DNA of 64,000 bases from Ostrinia nubilalis (Eukaryota; Arthropoda; Insecta; Lepidoptera; Crambidae), in assembly GCF_963855985.1 (NCBI RefSeq), contig NC_087104.1, positions 12,834,001 through 12,898,000 of the forward strand, given 5' to 3'. Both the position numbers and the translations under genes were made by a program. A model generated the notes under the pieces. It made no database searches. It was given only the letters and a program-made list of their open reading frames with translations, and was not told where the DNA came from. Shown in pieces: positions 31,519 through 45,368 of the stretch. Position 1 is the first letter of the stretch; each line of letters begins with the position of its first letter.

Positions 31519-34500
31519 TTTAAAATTGCCACAGCACTTGGTGCGACGGAAAAGGTTTTGTAGAGTCAAATGCAGGTGACAATTATCCCACATTACAATT
31601 TAAATTGTTACTTCATTATCATTCTTGTAAAATAATTTTATCTCGGTAGCCCTAATAACTGTGCAGGTGCAACTACGAGGCAGGTATCATGGTAATAAGC
31701 AAAAACGTAAGAGCTAAAAATGAGGGCGCGGTCCTTGCGCCCAGTACTAGCTGTCAATTTGTGCACTGACTCAATCCAGTACGTATTTATCGAGATTAAC
31801 TTAGAATACTAAACTTTAGACAAGTTTTCATGTAAAATATTATAGTTTTCAGTATTTGAAGATGGTTTTAAAAGCTTTGCCAATAGCGGGTACACTTACA
31901 GTAGGTAAGTACATGTTGTTATTGTAAAACTAACATTAGTGCAGGTGTAACAATTATCAAAACGAGGGTAATGTGATGTTATTTTTAGGAGGTTCATCCT
32001 ATTAAAATATCAATAACTAATTGTTTAAGTAATTTACATTGCAGACTGCTTGGCGCTGCTAAAAGTAGAGTTCTTTTGTGTGTACCTACAACAGTAGAGA
32101 ATGAAGTTTAGTTTCTGAAACTTTTTTGGACGCGAAATGGAATAGCATCTGTGGCATCTGGCATTTGTCATTTGTTCGGTTCTTCGTTTTAATTTTAATA
32201 CTTTTTATGGACACTATCTTTCTGTTGGGCACGATTTTAGTTCTGCACACGACTTCGGTGGATTTGTGTCTTCGCAAGTCTTTCATAAAAAATAAGACAC
32301 TATTTTTTTATGCAAAGACATGCAACCATGTTCAGCCTTGGATTGTAGATAGAAAACGAACGCATGTCATACGACCACCAATGCATTTAGTTATACGATT
32401 TGCATTGTCCAAGATTCGTGCTTGGAATAGACCAATGCAGCCAACTTGTCTTGAATCGATTCGGCATATCATTTGGCCCGTGAGTAACTACGCAAGAATG
32501 CTTTAAATATACAAGTGCGGGTATAATTTAGATTCTTTGATAGTCATTTTCCGTTGAGGATAATGATCCATCGAGCTATCGGAATATCTGGGACAAAATA
32601 GATGACTATCAATAAATTAAGATGAATATGGCAATACGTTTATTATAAATTACAAAGATTTTGCTGTGATGTGAGATTATTTATTTAATTTGAGTCAAGG
32701 TAAATTGGCAAAATTAAAACAATTTCGCGTCTTTTGTTTTTTTGCGCATGCATAATACCTTCATCATTAGAACACTCGTATTTTTAATCTACAAAAAGCG
32801 CTCTACATTTTTTTTTCAATCACGGAGTTCTCAACAATTATCGCAATTACCAGCCAGTGCATTCCGATCCAGTTTATTTGTGTACCAACCTGGCGGACTG
32901 GACCAGACTCTATGGCCATAAGAAATTGAAGAAACCGTCATGTTGCCAGCACTGCAGGAAAGCGCGGAACAGTCTAGAGTCTTACGTAAACGTCAGTTGA
33001 CGGCGAAGTTTTAAATCGTGTACAGGATAGTGTTAATTTGCATCGAAAGCCTTAAATGGACTGCGTAATTACTAATGACTACAAATATTTGCTAATAATC
33101 ATCCATCGATAATAATGTTATGACTGCGAAAGTGAGGCTGTTACGTTTTAACACCTAAACTGTTGATTGGATTTTGAAATAGTTTTTGTGTATTTGTAGT
33201 TAAGATTTTTGGAGAATTATAGTTAATAAATTGTTGGAAAAATAAATGTTGTAGGGGCAGATGTAGGATATGAAATGTCACCCCTCAGGGGTTGATAAAC
33301 AGGCACCTCCACAAAATCCGTTGTCTAGTTATTAGTAGAGAACTCTACACGCTTCAGTCTTTTTTTTGCTAAGACACTAGTGTTAAGTTGGACCAATTCA
33401 AGTTATTTCACTTTATTGTCTAAGTTTTTAATTTTATAATTACTTCAGAATAATAAAAGATCTTTCTCTCAACCTACTTCTGAAGTAACGAAATAACATC
33501 ACCAAGATTGACTTTTCGAATGTCTCATAAAATCTACCTACAAGTACAACGTTCCTTAAAAACGTTAATGAGTTTATTCTGTACATTAAACATTAAATGC
33601 AATAACTTTTATTATTTCAGCGTAATTAATTGATATTAACGAGCGCTTCATAAAAAGTTAGCCCACCCGAATGGAGGCGGAGCAAGAAAAAATTAAGACC
33701 ACTTGCACTGCGAACATCAAGTCGAGATACAGTTAAAAAAATAAGTAAATAAATTCAGCTTTGTCGGCACTCTCGTATCTGTCCACTTGGACATAAAGAG
33801 CTCTATGTATTTGGTGTAGAGTTTACAGTTGTTTGCGAACGCGTGCACAGGTGCAAATGTATATTTGCCATGCGACCAGGTGGACTGGTCAGCTAGAGGC
33901 GATGAACCATGGAGTCGGACCTTGGACCACTAGAGATAAATTTTATGCGTTTTAATAATAGAGTGTTCTGACTGAAATTGAGAGTACCGGTTGTATGATT
34001 AGACCGAAAGGGAACTTGCAGCTTTCTTGGGAAGAACCGTGTAACACATGATGGTAGTAATCAAGGTTGTAATGGCGACTTTGTAACCATAAAGAAGCCT
34101 CTGAGATGTAGAGGCTAGAGGCGCTCAGTTGTTTGGGAGCACCGCTTAGTTTGTCTCTACATTGAAAATAATAGGTAAAAACAGTTTTTTATTCTTGTGA
34201 TTTTTTTTTAAATTGTGGGTAGGTAAATGCTTATGACTTGGGAATTATAACTTCATCAAATTGTGTAAAAAAATAATACTTTGTTTAGTCACAGGTTTAG
34301 TTTAGTTTTGCCAATACAATGCAATATCAGAAATTGTATAAGAAGTTGCTTTCCATCTCCACTCTTGCGTTAAATCGCATAATATTATTATCGAAATGCA
34401 ATTAACGAGTTCTAATTGCGTCTCAATATATCCCTATTTGTATACGAGTATAACAATATACACATATATACAATCTTACACACAACCCGGAACAGAGAAG

Positions 34501-35578
34501 GAAGCGGATATGTTATTACAAAAGCAACATGAGACAAGTTAATTAATATTGTCCACACTTCTCAGAAAATGAAAAGGCGTTGACAGCCGGCCATTTTATT
34601 TTTCCATCACACTTCATGTTTGATATTAATAGTGAGGTAATAATAGTGTAGCTAAATTACTAACTAGGTACATTATTTTGTTGCAAATAATATAAACCTA
34701 GTTGGGTGATGACGAATATTAATAACCGATTTTAAAGTGTACATTTGTTTCATAGATACACTATTGAAAATAATAGATAAACTTTTTTTAAAAGCTAGAT
34801 TAAGGACATAATGAATAAGGACAATTAGCTTGCTTCTTTAAAGCTGTTAATGTGTGAAGTTTTAGTGGAAATTATTTATTTTAATGTACCTACGTCACTT
34901 ATTGTTTTATACGGTCAAGAGATAGGTAACTCTACATTTATACGTTTTAGTAATTTAGCTACGTAATTTTAGTGCTACTTGCACAAATACTGTAAATTTC
35001 CTGTTTCGGTTGATGTAATTAACGTAATTTTATTGTTCTTTGTTGAACATTATTTACCTACTGGAAAACCACTAAATTACTTTAGTCACTTTAAACACGT
35101 AGGTATAAGTTACATACTGACGTAGAAAATCGACAGTTCAAACTCATTCAAGCATATTTACCAGCATGTTAAATGTTTAACTTGTAAATAGATTGTGAAT
35201 TATTATTGTTGCATGTTTGGTTAAATTTTTAGAATTTGGTTCGTTCTTCTTTTTCCACCATTACTTGGCCAGACGAGTTTTTTAACTGTAGATTATACTC
35301 GTATAGTAAATGAAATGATTCACCACCATCATATTGTGTCGGTAGGCAAAAATAGCCGACCGGTTTCAAAAATTGTCAGACTCGGTCTCTACATTAGTTT
35401 TTTAAAGATATCTAGAAATTTTGCTTGACAAACACTGTTTCATTGATGAAAATCGTAATGCTTGTAAGAAGCTAGATCTCTATTTGCAATAGGATTGATG
35501 AAGAAGAAAGATGATTTCATTAAATATATTAAATTATGATTTATAATTTGTAGATGTATTGCAAAACACGGTCACTTC
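31519..35578. other. long featureless AT-rich stretch (presumed intron)
   Basis: Open frames here are short and lack splice-site or codon support. No repeat family of this window recurs here. Confidence 0.5.
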
Positions 35579-36220
35579 AAAAACTAAGACAAGTGATTGC
35601 TGAAATCGTGAGAAACCTTTGTGACCTGCGCTTGGGCATCTTTCTGGTGAAAAACACGTTCACCTTTGAAGCACGCACGACAATATGACCCCAATGACCT
35701 CTCGCACATTTCGGTGCAAAAAGCAGTGCGTTACCAAGTGCCCCCTGAACGGTTGACATTACGTAAACTAGCCAGAACCAGTTCAGTTCAATGACACATC
35801 GGTTTATGACAATAAATTAAAATAGAAGTTTATTCTTAGATTTTCGCACGATAGTTGCGTAACATCCACTTAATCACCTTAATAGGACTGTTTTAGTGCC
35901 AATTTACAACATTTTACATGATATTTTCTGTCACACTTGTGTATCATGGGTTTAACGAACATGTTATGTTACCTAGTTCTTAATGATCGTGCTAAAAATA
36001 ATAATGAGATTAGGAGAGTCAAATCCATTGATCTAAAACAACCAGCAGTAGTATCCAGATAGTAATATGGATATAATTTTACACATAAGTCATTCCCACG
36101 GCTAATAACTATTATGATATAAATAATGTGTAAAAAACTAAGACAAGTGGTTGCTGAAATCGTGAAAACCCTGCGCTTGGGCAACTTTCTGGTGAAAAAC
36201 GCACCTTTGAAGCACGCATG
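35579..36220. repeat. local direct repeat pair of about 95 bp
   Basis: 35579-35680 and 36132-36220 share AAACTAAGACAAGTG, TTGCTGAAATCGTGA, TGCGCTTGGGCA and TTTCTGGTGAAAAAC, then CACCTTTGAAGCACGCA. The copies are 553 bp apart in the same orientation. No LTR-type TG...CA ends were noted. Confidence 0.75.
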
Positions 36221-37989
36221 CAGGACTAAAGTCCTTGATTTGGCTAAAATAAGAGTGACATTGCAACACTTAAAAAACTTTCGTCGCCAATTTAACTTTG
36301 AACTTTGTCCTTTACTGTCTTTGCCTATGTCGCTAATTAAAAATAGAATTGCACGTTCCGTTTCACGCGGTAGCGTTTTATTTTCCCGCGTTGCCGGTGA
36401 GTAAACTTGTCAACGCCGTCTGGACTGGCGCATTAAAGTTGTTTATTGTCCACGGAACCCTGAATTTACACAACTCGTTGAAACACGACATTTAGTCTGG
36501 CGAGCGGCCAGTCGACTTTTTACTAAGGTGTTTTCATATCGGAAATTATTCTGACATAACTAATTCTCTTTGACGTTAATTTTTAGTTCATCACACATCA
36601 GTGTTTTTTCTTCAAAGCCTCAGAGTTTAGACATTAAATGTATTTTATTGTTAATCTTATTTACAGTTTCTAAAGTTGTCTGTCTATGAATTCTGTATAG
36701 ATTTTCCTCTTGAAATAAAAGTTAATATTTTGAAAAGGTCTGAATAATTGCTGCGCTTTCTGAAAAACATGTTAACCCAATTTCATGAAATGAAAGCAAT
36801 GTAATAAGTATTGACATGGATAGCTCAATGTAAAGACGTGCAAAGAAATTACGATATTCTATGTCCCAAAACTTTAGTATACCCTACTCATTAAAAAAGT
36901 AGAGACTGCAAATCCTAATTGGTATGAGCGCAGCTTTACAGCGGTTATCATTTAAGTTTTCATTCACACGGCGCGTGGGACTCCCATTCAGCTTACTAGA
37001 AATGAAAACGAAGACAGAACAAATCGTAAACAATGGCTCTGTAATCGTGGCTTACGCACACTGTGGCCACGACGTCAGATATCGGTAGGTTACGACGAGT
37101 AAATTGGTCTCGGATTTGGAAATCCCTCGTAAGGTGAACAAGCAATTTTCATTAGGAAGGAAAAGGTTTTGTTACCTAACTGTGAATATAACTCCTTGAA
37201 TTTCTAGACTTAGATGTGAGAAGATAGTAGAAATAGGTTTAATTTTGGGAAAACATCGATGATAATTTAGTATTAATCCACCACCAACAGTAACTTGTGT
37301 TTTCAAGGTTTACAGCCTTGAGAAACTATGGTGATAGACGTACGACGTATAGTTGCTAACGCCGCTGCCAAAAAAAAGCTATCTGTCAAATGTTTTTTTT
37401 TAATCGGCGCCATATTGATATAAACGTCTCGTTCGCCGAATAAAATGAAAAACATAAAAGCTCGTCTGGTCTGAATGAAGATGTGGTTTAAATATAGTGC
37501 TTGTGTTGTTGGTAATATTTATAATACTCGTCTGGAGACAGAGTTCGGCGTCGGTCACCTCCGAGGTTGCCCGTATTTATGTTATGGCGGTCGGCTGCCG
37601 ATGTAATAAATTATCGATAATAAAATCAGCCGATTATAAAATCGTTTCTATTCGCGGTTTAATTTCCTCCGATAACTTCTATAAAGATATCAGAAATGAG
37701 ACTGTTCTTTTTTAAAAGTGAAATTCTCTTAATGACGTCAATAACTCTACCAATTTTGTTTTATTACCTTGTTTGAAGTGTGCACTGTCACGTGCTCTTG
37801 TTAAGTACTTGTATCGGAAGTAGAATGTTTTTAAGTCGACCATGAATAAGGATTGTAGACCACAGGCAAGTGTCGTGGTTTCCGACTGATAGAGTCACGC
37901 TAGAGCGCCGTGTTACATTATGTAACTCTATACATACACTCTGTATAGAAACAGCTTGAAAAAACTTAAGATACTACCTACCTACCCAA
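36221..37989. other. AT-rich stretch, nothing recognised
   Basis: No supported gene. A 92-codon frame from 36126 overlaps the direct repeat and has no other support. Confidence 0.5.
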
Positions 37990-38107
37990 CCCCCTTACTA
38001 ATAAAAAGTTACACAGTTGTTGAACACTGTTTTAAAGTGACATTTCCGTACAAAACGTCACTTTAAAACACTGTTTAATGAGCGTGTAAGTTTTATTAGT
38101 AAGGGGG
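37990..38107. mobile_element. palindromic MITE, CCCCCTTACTAATAAAA ends
   Basis: Left CCCCCTTACTAATAAAAAGT...AACACTGTTTTAAAGTGAC pairs with right GTCACTTTAAAACACTGTTT...TTTTATTAGTAAGGGGG. 118 bp. Confidence 0.92.
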
Positions 38108-38245
38108 TAAGTCATTAATGAAAACCCGTGGAAGTTTTTCCCGGAAAAGTCTCAGCTTTTGCATATTTATTAAGTTTCACTTTTATAGTCTTATGAAGAA
38201 AGCAGATTCAAAAAAATGCTGCTGCTATACACAATGTAAAACTAA

Positions 38246-38351
38246 GGCTGAGTTCCACCACCTAATTTTGACCGTAACTATAACATTAACCGGTGTTTTT
38301 TGTATGGACTTTGGCAGATTTTTAACGTTTGTTTGGTTTTGCAACCCAGCC
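38246..38351. mobile_element. Tourist-like MITE (copy 3 of 6), TAA duplication
   Basis: TAA|GGCTGAGTTCCACCACCTAA ... GCAACCCAGCC|TAA. About 12 bp shorter than full copies through an internal deletion near the right arm. Confidence 0.9.
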
Positions 38352-39227
38352 TAAGATATGTTTAGCATTGTGTCACTCTAATACAGCTGAAACTATATTC
38401 AGGACTTTCAGGAGTGTAGAATATCGTTCAATTTTCACTTGAGTGTAAAAAGGAATACGTGAGAGTAGGTGATTTTAAGTTTCAGGGTTTTGCCTATTCG
38501 CATACCTACCGTTTAAACACAGATACTGAAATATTTTATACATGATTTGGTTTTTCCTACTTAACCACAGTGACTGGCCAAAATACAGTCTTAAAAACTT
38601 CATAAGTGACGAAATTAAACGGTTATTATGTGATAACTAAATATAGGTACCTTAAAATACTAAATTGAAGTTAAAATTCACGTTTTCCCACGTCATTTCT
38701 AACTGGCTCATCAACGCTCGTCGTCTAGGCTCGTTAACTTATAAACATTTAACAATGCTGTGATTAACCAATCATTTTTATGTGGTATCGAGTTAAATGG
38801 TTAATTGATAAAAAAAAGTACCTAATCAACTGGTTTAGAAAGAAAGCATTTGGCGGTTCAATTTAAACACACTTCCAAAAAAGTGGCACTATATGGAAAT
38901 TAAATGAATTTCCACGCTGCAATGAGTAACCCCGCTACACTTGGTCGGCAAGATAAAAAGGCAGTAAATGTAATATTTTCGTGGACATGTTTGTATTTAG
39001 TCTGGAAGCAGGTTATTTTGCGTCGTTATTGTCGCGACGCCGACTGCTATAATGTTACAAAACAGACCGTTGGCAACTCACGCGCAGATGCATTATCCCA
39101 AACTTTTTGGTCTCGTTGTAAATCTTGCTAAATTACGGCATATTCAGTGTTGTCTGGATCAATCGCTACTGAGGCTAAGCTACCAAAATAAATGAACACG
39201 TAAGTAACTTATTACTAATATGTACTG
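38352..39227. other. AT-rich stretch, nothing recognised
   Basis: No coding or repeat structure recognised. Confidence 0.5.
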
Positions 39228-39230
39228 TTA

Positions 39231-39436
39231 GGCCCAGAACAGACGGTGAAACGCAACTGCAACGAAAGTGCAACTGCTAGTTACTTTTGAGTTGCATCTA
39301 AGTTTCTGCCATAGCGTCCGTTGAGAGACCACACATGACGCGACCAGTTTGAAACTTTCAGTTTCAGTTTCATTCATCAGAATCATCAGAAAGTTGCAGT
39401 TTCGTTGCAGTTGCGTTTCACCGTCTGTTCTGGGCC
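39231..39436. mobile_element. Tourist-type MITE, GGCCCAGAACAGACGGTGAA ends, TTA duplication
   Basis: TTA|GGCCCAGAACAGACGGTGAA ... TTCACCGTCTGTTCTGGGCC|TTA, perfect 20-bp ends extending inward as ACGCAACTGCAACGAAA. TSDs at 39228-39230 and 39437-39439. Confidence 0.93.
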
Positions 39437-39439
39437 TTA

Positions 39440-40879
39440 CTGTTACTACTATGGCTTTCAAAGATGCCTGAACAATTAGACTTACTAAACTATCTTATTA
39501 TTGAGGTAGGACTTCTATTCGCAATGTCACAACTCATTTTCCACCGACTGAAAACATCATGGTGACACACTTATTGCCATTGTTTTAAAAAAAATTGACT
39601 ATACGAAGCAATAACTTTCGTATCACTACACCAATTATGAAATATCTCCCACTCACATAAACTGAAGTTCTCGACATAAATAAACGCCAAGTCGTGAGTA
39701 AGTCTAGTTACATCTATAAAATAAGCCGGAATCTATTTTAAGAATATCCGATTACGATTTACTATCACCAACGGGATTGCTTGGATGTGGGGTCCCCGAT
39801 ATCACTGGCTTTGATATTAATGTTCTGGTCATACTTAAAATACATATCCACCCTTTTACGTTATTCTAGAATAACCTTGCGTTAAATAAAGAGTTGACCT
39901 TTACGACGTTCAGATTTGACCGTAGTTTTTCCTGTTCGCTGTATTTACAAACAACGCTCTATATTTGCTACTACGACTTTGGACGAGTTTTCAGCAGTAT
40001 TTTATAGAGCAAAACATGACAGTTGTTGAGCAGAGGTCAATGGTAATACAGTCGCCGACGCATCGTAAATGTTTGTTGGAAAATAACACCTATTATAAGT
40101 ATATAAGACACAGGGTTTATCTTGATGTGCGTGCGTAGAACGAAATGCTGTTAGTAGACACCACGTCGCCAAACCGCGTAACTCGAGCCCGGCAATTAGG
40201 TCACACTGCGAATTTGTTACGACACGAATCGTATGATCGGTGTCACTCTGAGCGGTATGTTGGAGCTATAAGGTTTGCCCTTTGCATGTGCAGTATGATT
40301 TATTTGCGATATTGTAGACTATATTGGCCCAAAAGTAAGAAATCGAGGACCAAATATCGTTGGAAAAACTTGGACAAGAGTTACAAACTGTACTCTATTT
40401 TCTTTAGACTTACCCATATGTATAAGTAAAAATCTTGTATTATGACATGATATTGGCCTTTTTCCTTCTTCTTTCTTTATCAATAATCAGTTAACATTGT
40501 GTCAATCAAAACTCATTGGGTAAACAAACATCGATAGAGCCTTTGTTAATTTATCGATTTTAGACTCTAACATCTCTAATTTGTCCTCGGAGATTAAAGT
40601 GAGAAAACTGTGATTATTTTATTTGGCAAAAATACTCAATTCAAACTCTGCAGCTTCAAAATCTTAATTAATTCATAAACAATTCTAAATGACACCATTT
40701 GCTCACCCGCTCTTTTGATGTTAATTAAACGATAATTTCCCAAGGAGATGCGCACGCGTCACTTCCTCGACATCTATTTAAAACAGCTAACGGCTTGAGC
40801 TTGTAATGTAAGATTTTATATGAATCACTGGATCAAAGTAAGTTTTAGCTTAACCTTTAAGTAACAGTGTGCTTCCGGC
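39440..40879. other. AT-rich stretch, nothing recognised
   Basis: The 94-codon frame at 40145-40429 has no splice or codon support. Confidence 0.5.
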
Positions 40880-40882
40880 TTA

Positions 40883-41020
40883 GGGTGGATTTTACCAAAC
40901 AAGAGTAAATATTAATCTCAGAATAAATCGTCAGTTTTGACATATTTCCCATACTGAAACTGTCAATGTGCCAGTTATACCAGGAGTTATTCTCGGATAA
41001 AAGTTTGGTCGAATCGGGCC
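40883..41020. mobile_element. Tourist-type MITE, imperfect arms, TTA duplication
   Basis: TTA|GGGTGGATTTTACCAAACA ... TTTGGTCGAATCGGGCC|TTA. The core TTTTGACATATTTCCCATAC is shared with 59067-59090. The right half (CAGGAGTTATTCTCGGATAA) is nearly identical to 56404-56461. Confidence 0.8.
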
Positions 41021-43355
41021 TTAGTAGAGTAGGAGCACCCCCACACTTCCCGTGGATGTCGTAAAAAGCCACTAAGGGAGAAATGCAAACAATTTATGGC
41101 TCCCTAACTAGTCTGGGATCAAGTCAGTGATCAGGATCAATACAGTTTCCCCTCCCTTTTGTCTGTGGATAATCACAAAGGGAAGTAGAGACTGAATGAA
41201 CTGATGATGAACTAATTTATCACGTTATTTTGTTACATACAAGGATCCTTTTTGGAGGAAGGAGGAAATTGAGCGTTAATTAAAAACGTGACGTGTAATT
41301 TATTACAATAAACAATAAATTGAATGTATAACAATTAAAAGTTTTATTCGTTTCTCTCGACATAAAGTTTATATGTATAATTGGAGGAATAACTGTGATG
41401 CAGTTAAATTACGTCGGCAATATTATTTTATTGTCATAAGGCTTACGATACCGAAGATTTTGAAAGTTAAACATCGACTTTATGCTCTACATTAACTGTT
41501 AATATCACAGTCAAAACGAAGCAGTAATTCATATTTGTCTCCTGCTTTCAAAGCTTAAGCTTTTAGTATTGCTTTTTTCTAGATAATTTCTCAGGACAAT
41601 ACTTAAACAATGTAGCTAAACTTTATTTTAACGTGAGCATAACTATTACTTTCAATACTACGACTTCCCTTATTAAACTAAACGCTATTTCGTAATATAA
41701 GGAAAAATAAACATTAATCAGCCAAATAGTATGAAGCTGGTTATTCCTTGACTGAAATAGCCTCTGATGAGTAATTTAGAATGTACTGTCATAATTGTTA
41801 TTGATACAAATACGCAATCATTCATAAGTAGGACAATACTATACGCCAGTGGAGTAACCACAGACGTATTGATAGTCGGTTGTTAGTACCGACGACTATA
41901 CTAAGATAAACACTGTGGCATTTTATAATAGGGGCGATTTTGCAGTAAAAAGTGCTGTCGATTGTATTTCAGATGTGAATCATAACGATAAATTAAATAT
42001 GAAATAGATCATTTACAATATCAAGGCCAAAAACAGTTTTTGATTCATTGGCAAAACAGGTCTGTCATTAATAAATTTAGAAACACTACTTACGAATATT
42101 TAACCACCTAGTGGGCTCATAAATTGTGTTTTAGTCTTTCAGGCCTTTTCAGGACACTTACCTATACATATCCGGTTAACCTGGCCTGTTATAAACCATG
42201 TTGATAAACTCATAATACCTAAAACTGCATTGATAACATTCTCAAATTAATTGTATTATTTTTGTTCAAGTCAAAATTTTAATATTCATGAGAATAGAAG
42301 ATTGTCAATAATATTTTTAAAATATAGAGTTTATTTGTTTTAAAACAAGCAACAGGTGCGTCATCGTCGTTTTGAATTTTTATTTGTTTGTAAAAATAAA
42401 ATGGATTCGAACAGAAACTGCAACTATTAGTTTTTTTACCATTCAGAATAACTGTTATAAAAATATAAATTAGACAAGATACTGTAAAATTATTAGGTCT
42501 ACTTGAGTAACAATATTGCTGAAAAAATCTGGGTTAATTTCTGTTCCATCCCCGATTCTTTCAGGGTTATTGACTGAAGAAAAAAGACCTGAAGGGCTAA
42601 AATTGATCCACACCTCGAAAGGTTATTTAAATTATTAATTTAAGCTCGTTAATAGCTATACTAGGACTGATAAGTGGCCTAGTACTATTAATTTGATTTT
42701 GAAAGAATTCAAATACAAAATTAGCGATTATGTTTATGTACCTCCTTCACATTCACACCGAACAGCCTCGGATCTGTTCTGAATAAGTGACATCTTCCTT
42801 TTGGCTCGGCTCCTCATGACTCTAGAATCCCTAGATCAGTATTCCGTGCACTCTATCATTTGTATGTAGAGACCATCAGGCATGTGACAAGCGATAATGC
42901 CCTACCAATGTAGGTGATTCGCTGAATTGATCATTTATCGAGTAAAATATTTCTCCGTCGACAAATATTCAGCTCGATTTTATTGGAATACATTATTATT
43001 CCAATATATTTATTACATACGTATCGAGAGTTACAACTTGGAAGTTCAGTTTTATTGTGGTAAACGGCATTTTAAAGGAATCACTAAAACGTTTTATGTG
43101 AGGTAATTTAGAACCTTCGACTATTCTTATTGAATCGTGTGAATACGAAATCGTCTTTCGTACAAGCAAATTGATGCAATGCTTTTGCTAGCACAGATTT
43201 AATCGCTGATTTTGAGATACAATGACATTCGAATATCATTAATCTCGTAAATGCATATTCTAGCTTATTATTAAAGCTTTATATTTATATAAGAAGTTCA
43301 GGATATGAAGTTATTGCAATAATTCCAAACTACATCGAATTAATCTATGTAGAGC
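41021..43355. other. intronic/intergenic DNA with one dispersed-repeat relic
   Basis: 41869-41960 carries the dispersed repeat also seen at 5880-6010. Otherwise nothing recognised. Confidence 0.5.
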
Positions 43356-43832
43356 TCAGAGTAATTTCAACATTGCAAGTACTACATCGATTTTCCCCTG
43401 CACTAGTGTAAGTACACGTGTGTTAGTGTGCGTGAACGCAGCAGACTCTCTGGCTCGGCGCACGCGCAAAGAGCTTAGGCTTCTTAAAGAAAGTACCGCG
43501 GCTTTTGTGATTTTAAAGTAATCTGGTTTTGAATACATCTGCGATATACTTTCAGAATCTTTGGAAAAAATCCAAAAAATACAAGTGTTTAATAAATATG
43601 CCATTGCGTTATGAGTCAGTATAATCTGAGTCATGCATTTGTAAAAAATAGGAAACTGAAATGAAACGGAAACTGTAGAAAATATTATGTATTTCGAGAT
43701 TTTACTTTTAAAAAGTTGCAAAGGATTATAAAATTGATAAGTAGGTAGTGATACATTTATAAGTAACATCTAGTGCCAATTTGAAATGGGTTTTGGACTT
43801 AATCCAAGCTTTTCTTTTGCATATCTTTTCAG

Positions 43833-44115
43833 AAAGTTATCACATCACTTGTGCATGCAGTGTGTTGCTCGTATGCCTGTGAGACAACGTGACGCCTTCT
43901 ACGGCTACTGCTCAGGCGCAGGTCCACAGTTTTACTGGATTTCCAACATTATTCATACAGCATTAAGTTCAGAATTCTCTGGCCAATTATTCCAGATGTT
44001 TCAGCCACATTTTGAACTCTATCTCGACGACGTAAAATCTTGTGTTTCTGAGTCTAAATATACTCAACAAGTTATACGTCGCACTTGCCGTTATTGCAGC
44101 GTTGAGAGCATTTAA
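43833..44115 (+). CDS. possible terminal exon of an unrecognised gene
   Basis: Follows a good acceptor (GCATATCTTTTCAG, AG 43831-43832) and reads about 94 codons to TAA at 44113-44115, with AATAAA about 20 bp further on (near 44136). Composition looks coding: balanced third positions and a cysteine-rich start (HHLCMQCVARMPVRQRDAFY), then GYCSGAGPQFYWISN, and an end RRTCRYCSVESI. Seven cysteines are spaced in pairs (CMQC, CRYC), which could bind metal or form disulphides. An alternative single-exon reading starts at ATG 43786 (109 aa) but lacks a signal peptide. I do not recognise the family, and no partner exon was found. It would lie on the strand opposite to ITP, inside its presumed intron. 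Confidence 0.4.
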
Positions 44116-44650
44116 ACACACATTTACTTTGTATAAATAAATTGTTAAGATTCGCTAACTTTTACGACGAAGATTTCATTCGACTACACACTGTGAATTC
44201 TAATTAATAGATACATTTTATCGTTTTGTTTTTATTTAAAACAACATAACAGGCGGATATACCTAAAACAAAATATTACTCGTTTAGATAAAGATTTATG
44301 AAATGAAACTGTTGCGTATTCAGTCTAATATTATTAATTACTTAAAGCTTAAATTTGGTAGGTAGAGACAGAAACCTATCGCTTAATAGCGATAACACAA
44401 GACCGCATAAATTCTGCCGTATCTTTTGCATATTTCTTTCTCTTTCTTTTCTTGTCTTATGTGGTGTACAATACATTTTATTCTATCAATTTATCTATGT
44501 ATGTACAAACGTAACTCCACAAAATGTATAATATAATGCAGATTTCCAAATGTAATCACACCCCCAACGTCAAAGCTTATTTCTTAAGCGCAGATATTTA
44601 TCTAGTTAACTGATAGCGGATTTAATACGTGATAACTACAACTTATAACT
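44116..44650. other. AT-rich DNA after the possible exon
   Basis: AATAAA near 44136. No other feature before the hAT-like element. Confidence 0.5.
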
Positions 44651-45368
44651 GGTATTAGGCCAGAGGTTCTCAACCTTTTCTGGACCATGGACCACTTCGA
44701 TTTATCAATGTTCGCAGGGACCATTAAAAATCCGCAAACTTAAAAAAAATATGTATCTAAAATACTGTATTATTTAAAAGGAAGTCATCTTTATTTAGAA
44801 AAGCAACGAAGTACTAATATCAATGTTTTTTTAAGCTTACTTTCTTCTCTGAACTAGTTACATACAAGTTCGCTAATCCTATAATGATAGATTGCCCGGA
44901 GTCCTGCAAGCAGGACTTAAAGTACTTCCGGAAGGACGCAAAATTAAAAGATCACATTTTCATAAGTATACATTGTACAAAGTTCAAATTTACACGAAAA
45001 AATAGAGTGTTTCTCTCTCTTTCACCCAATAGTACCCAAGATCGAAAAACGCGACTAAGCGTTAGTCGGAGCCCGATGGCGCACGAGTATACACGGGGGC
45101 AGCGCGTTCGCGCTCGCGCGACACATTTTGACGCGCCGGGCCTGGAGTCGGCAACATTTTGGCGATAATATTATAATGAATGTGAAGTATTCCAGCCTAA
45201 TCAAACATTTATAATTTATTTCTTGTTTTTGATTTTAATTTGTAGTGTATTTATTTGTAAGTGATAGGTGTAATTTCTAATACAAAGTGACGTACCAAAG
45301 TAACTAATTTAAAGTTCCTTATTATAGTTCCTATTAGTTAAGTTAAAAGAAGATAAACAAGTTTATAA

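Noticed and set aside
36126..36404. 92-codon basic frame
   Set aside because: Starts inside the local direct repeat, is not open in the sister copy, and has no gene context.
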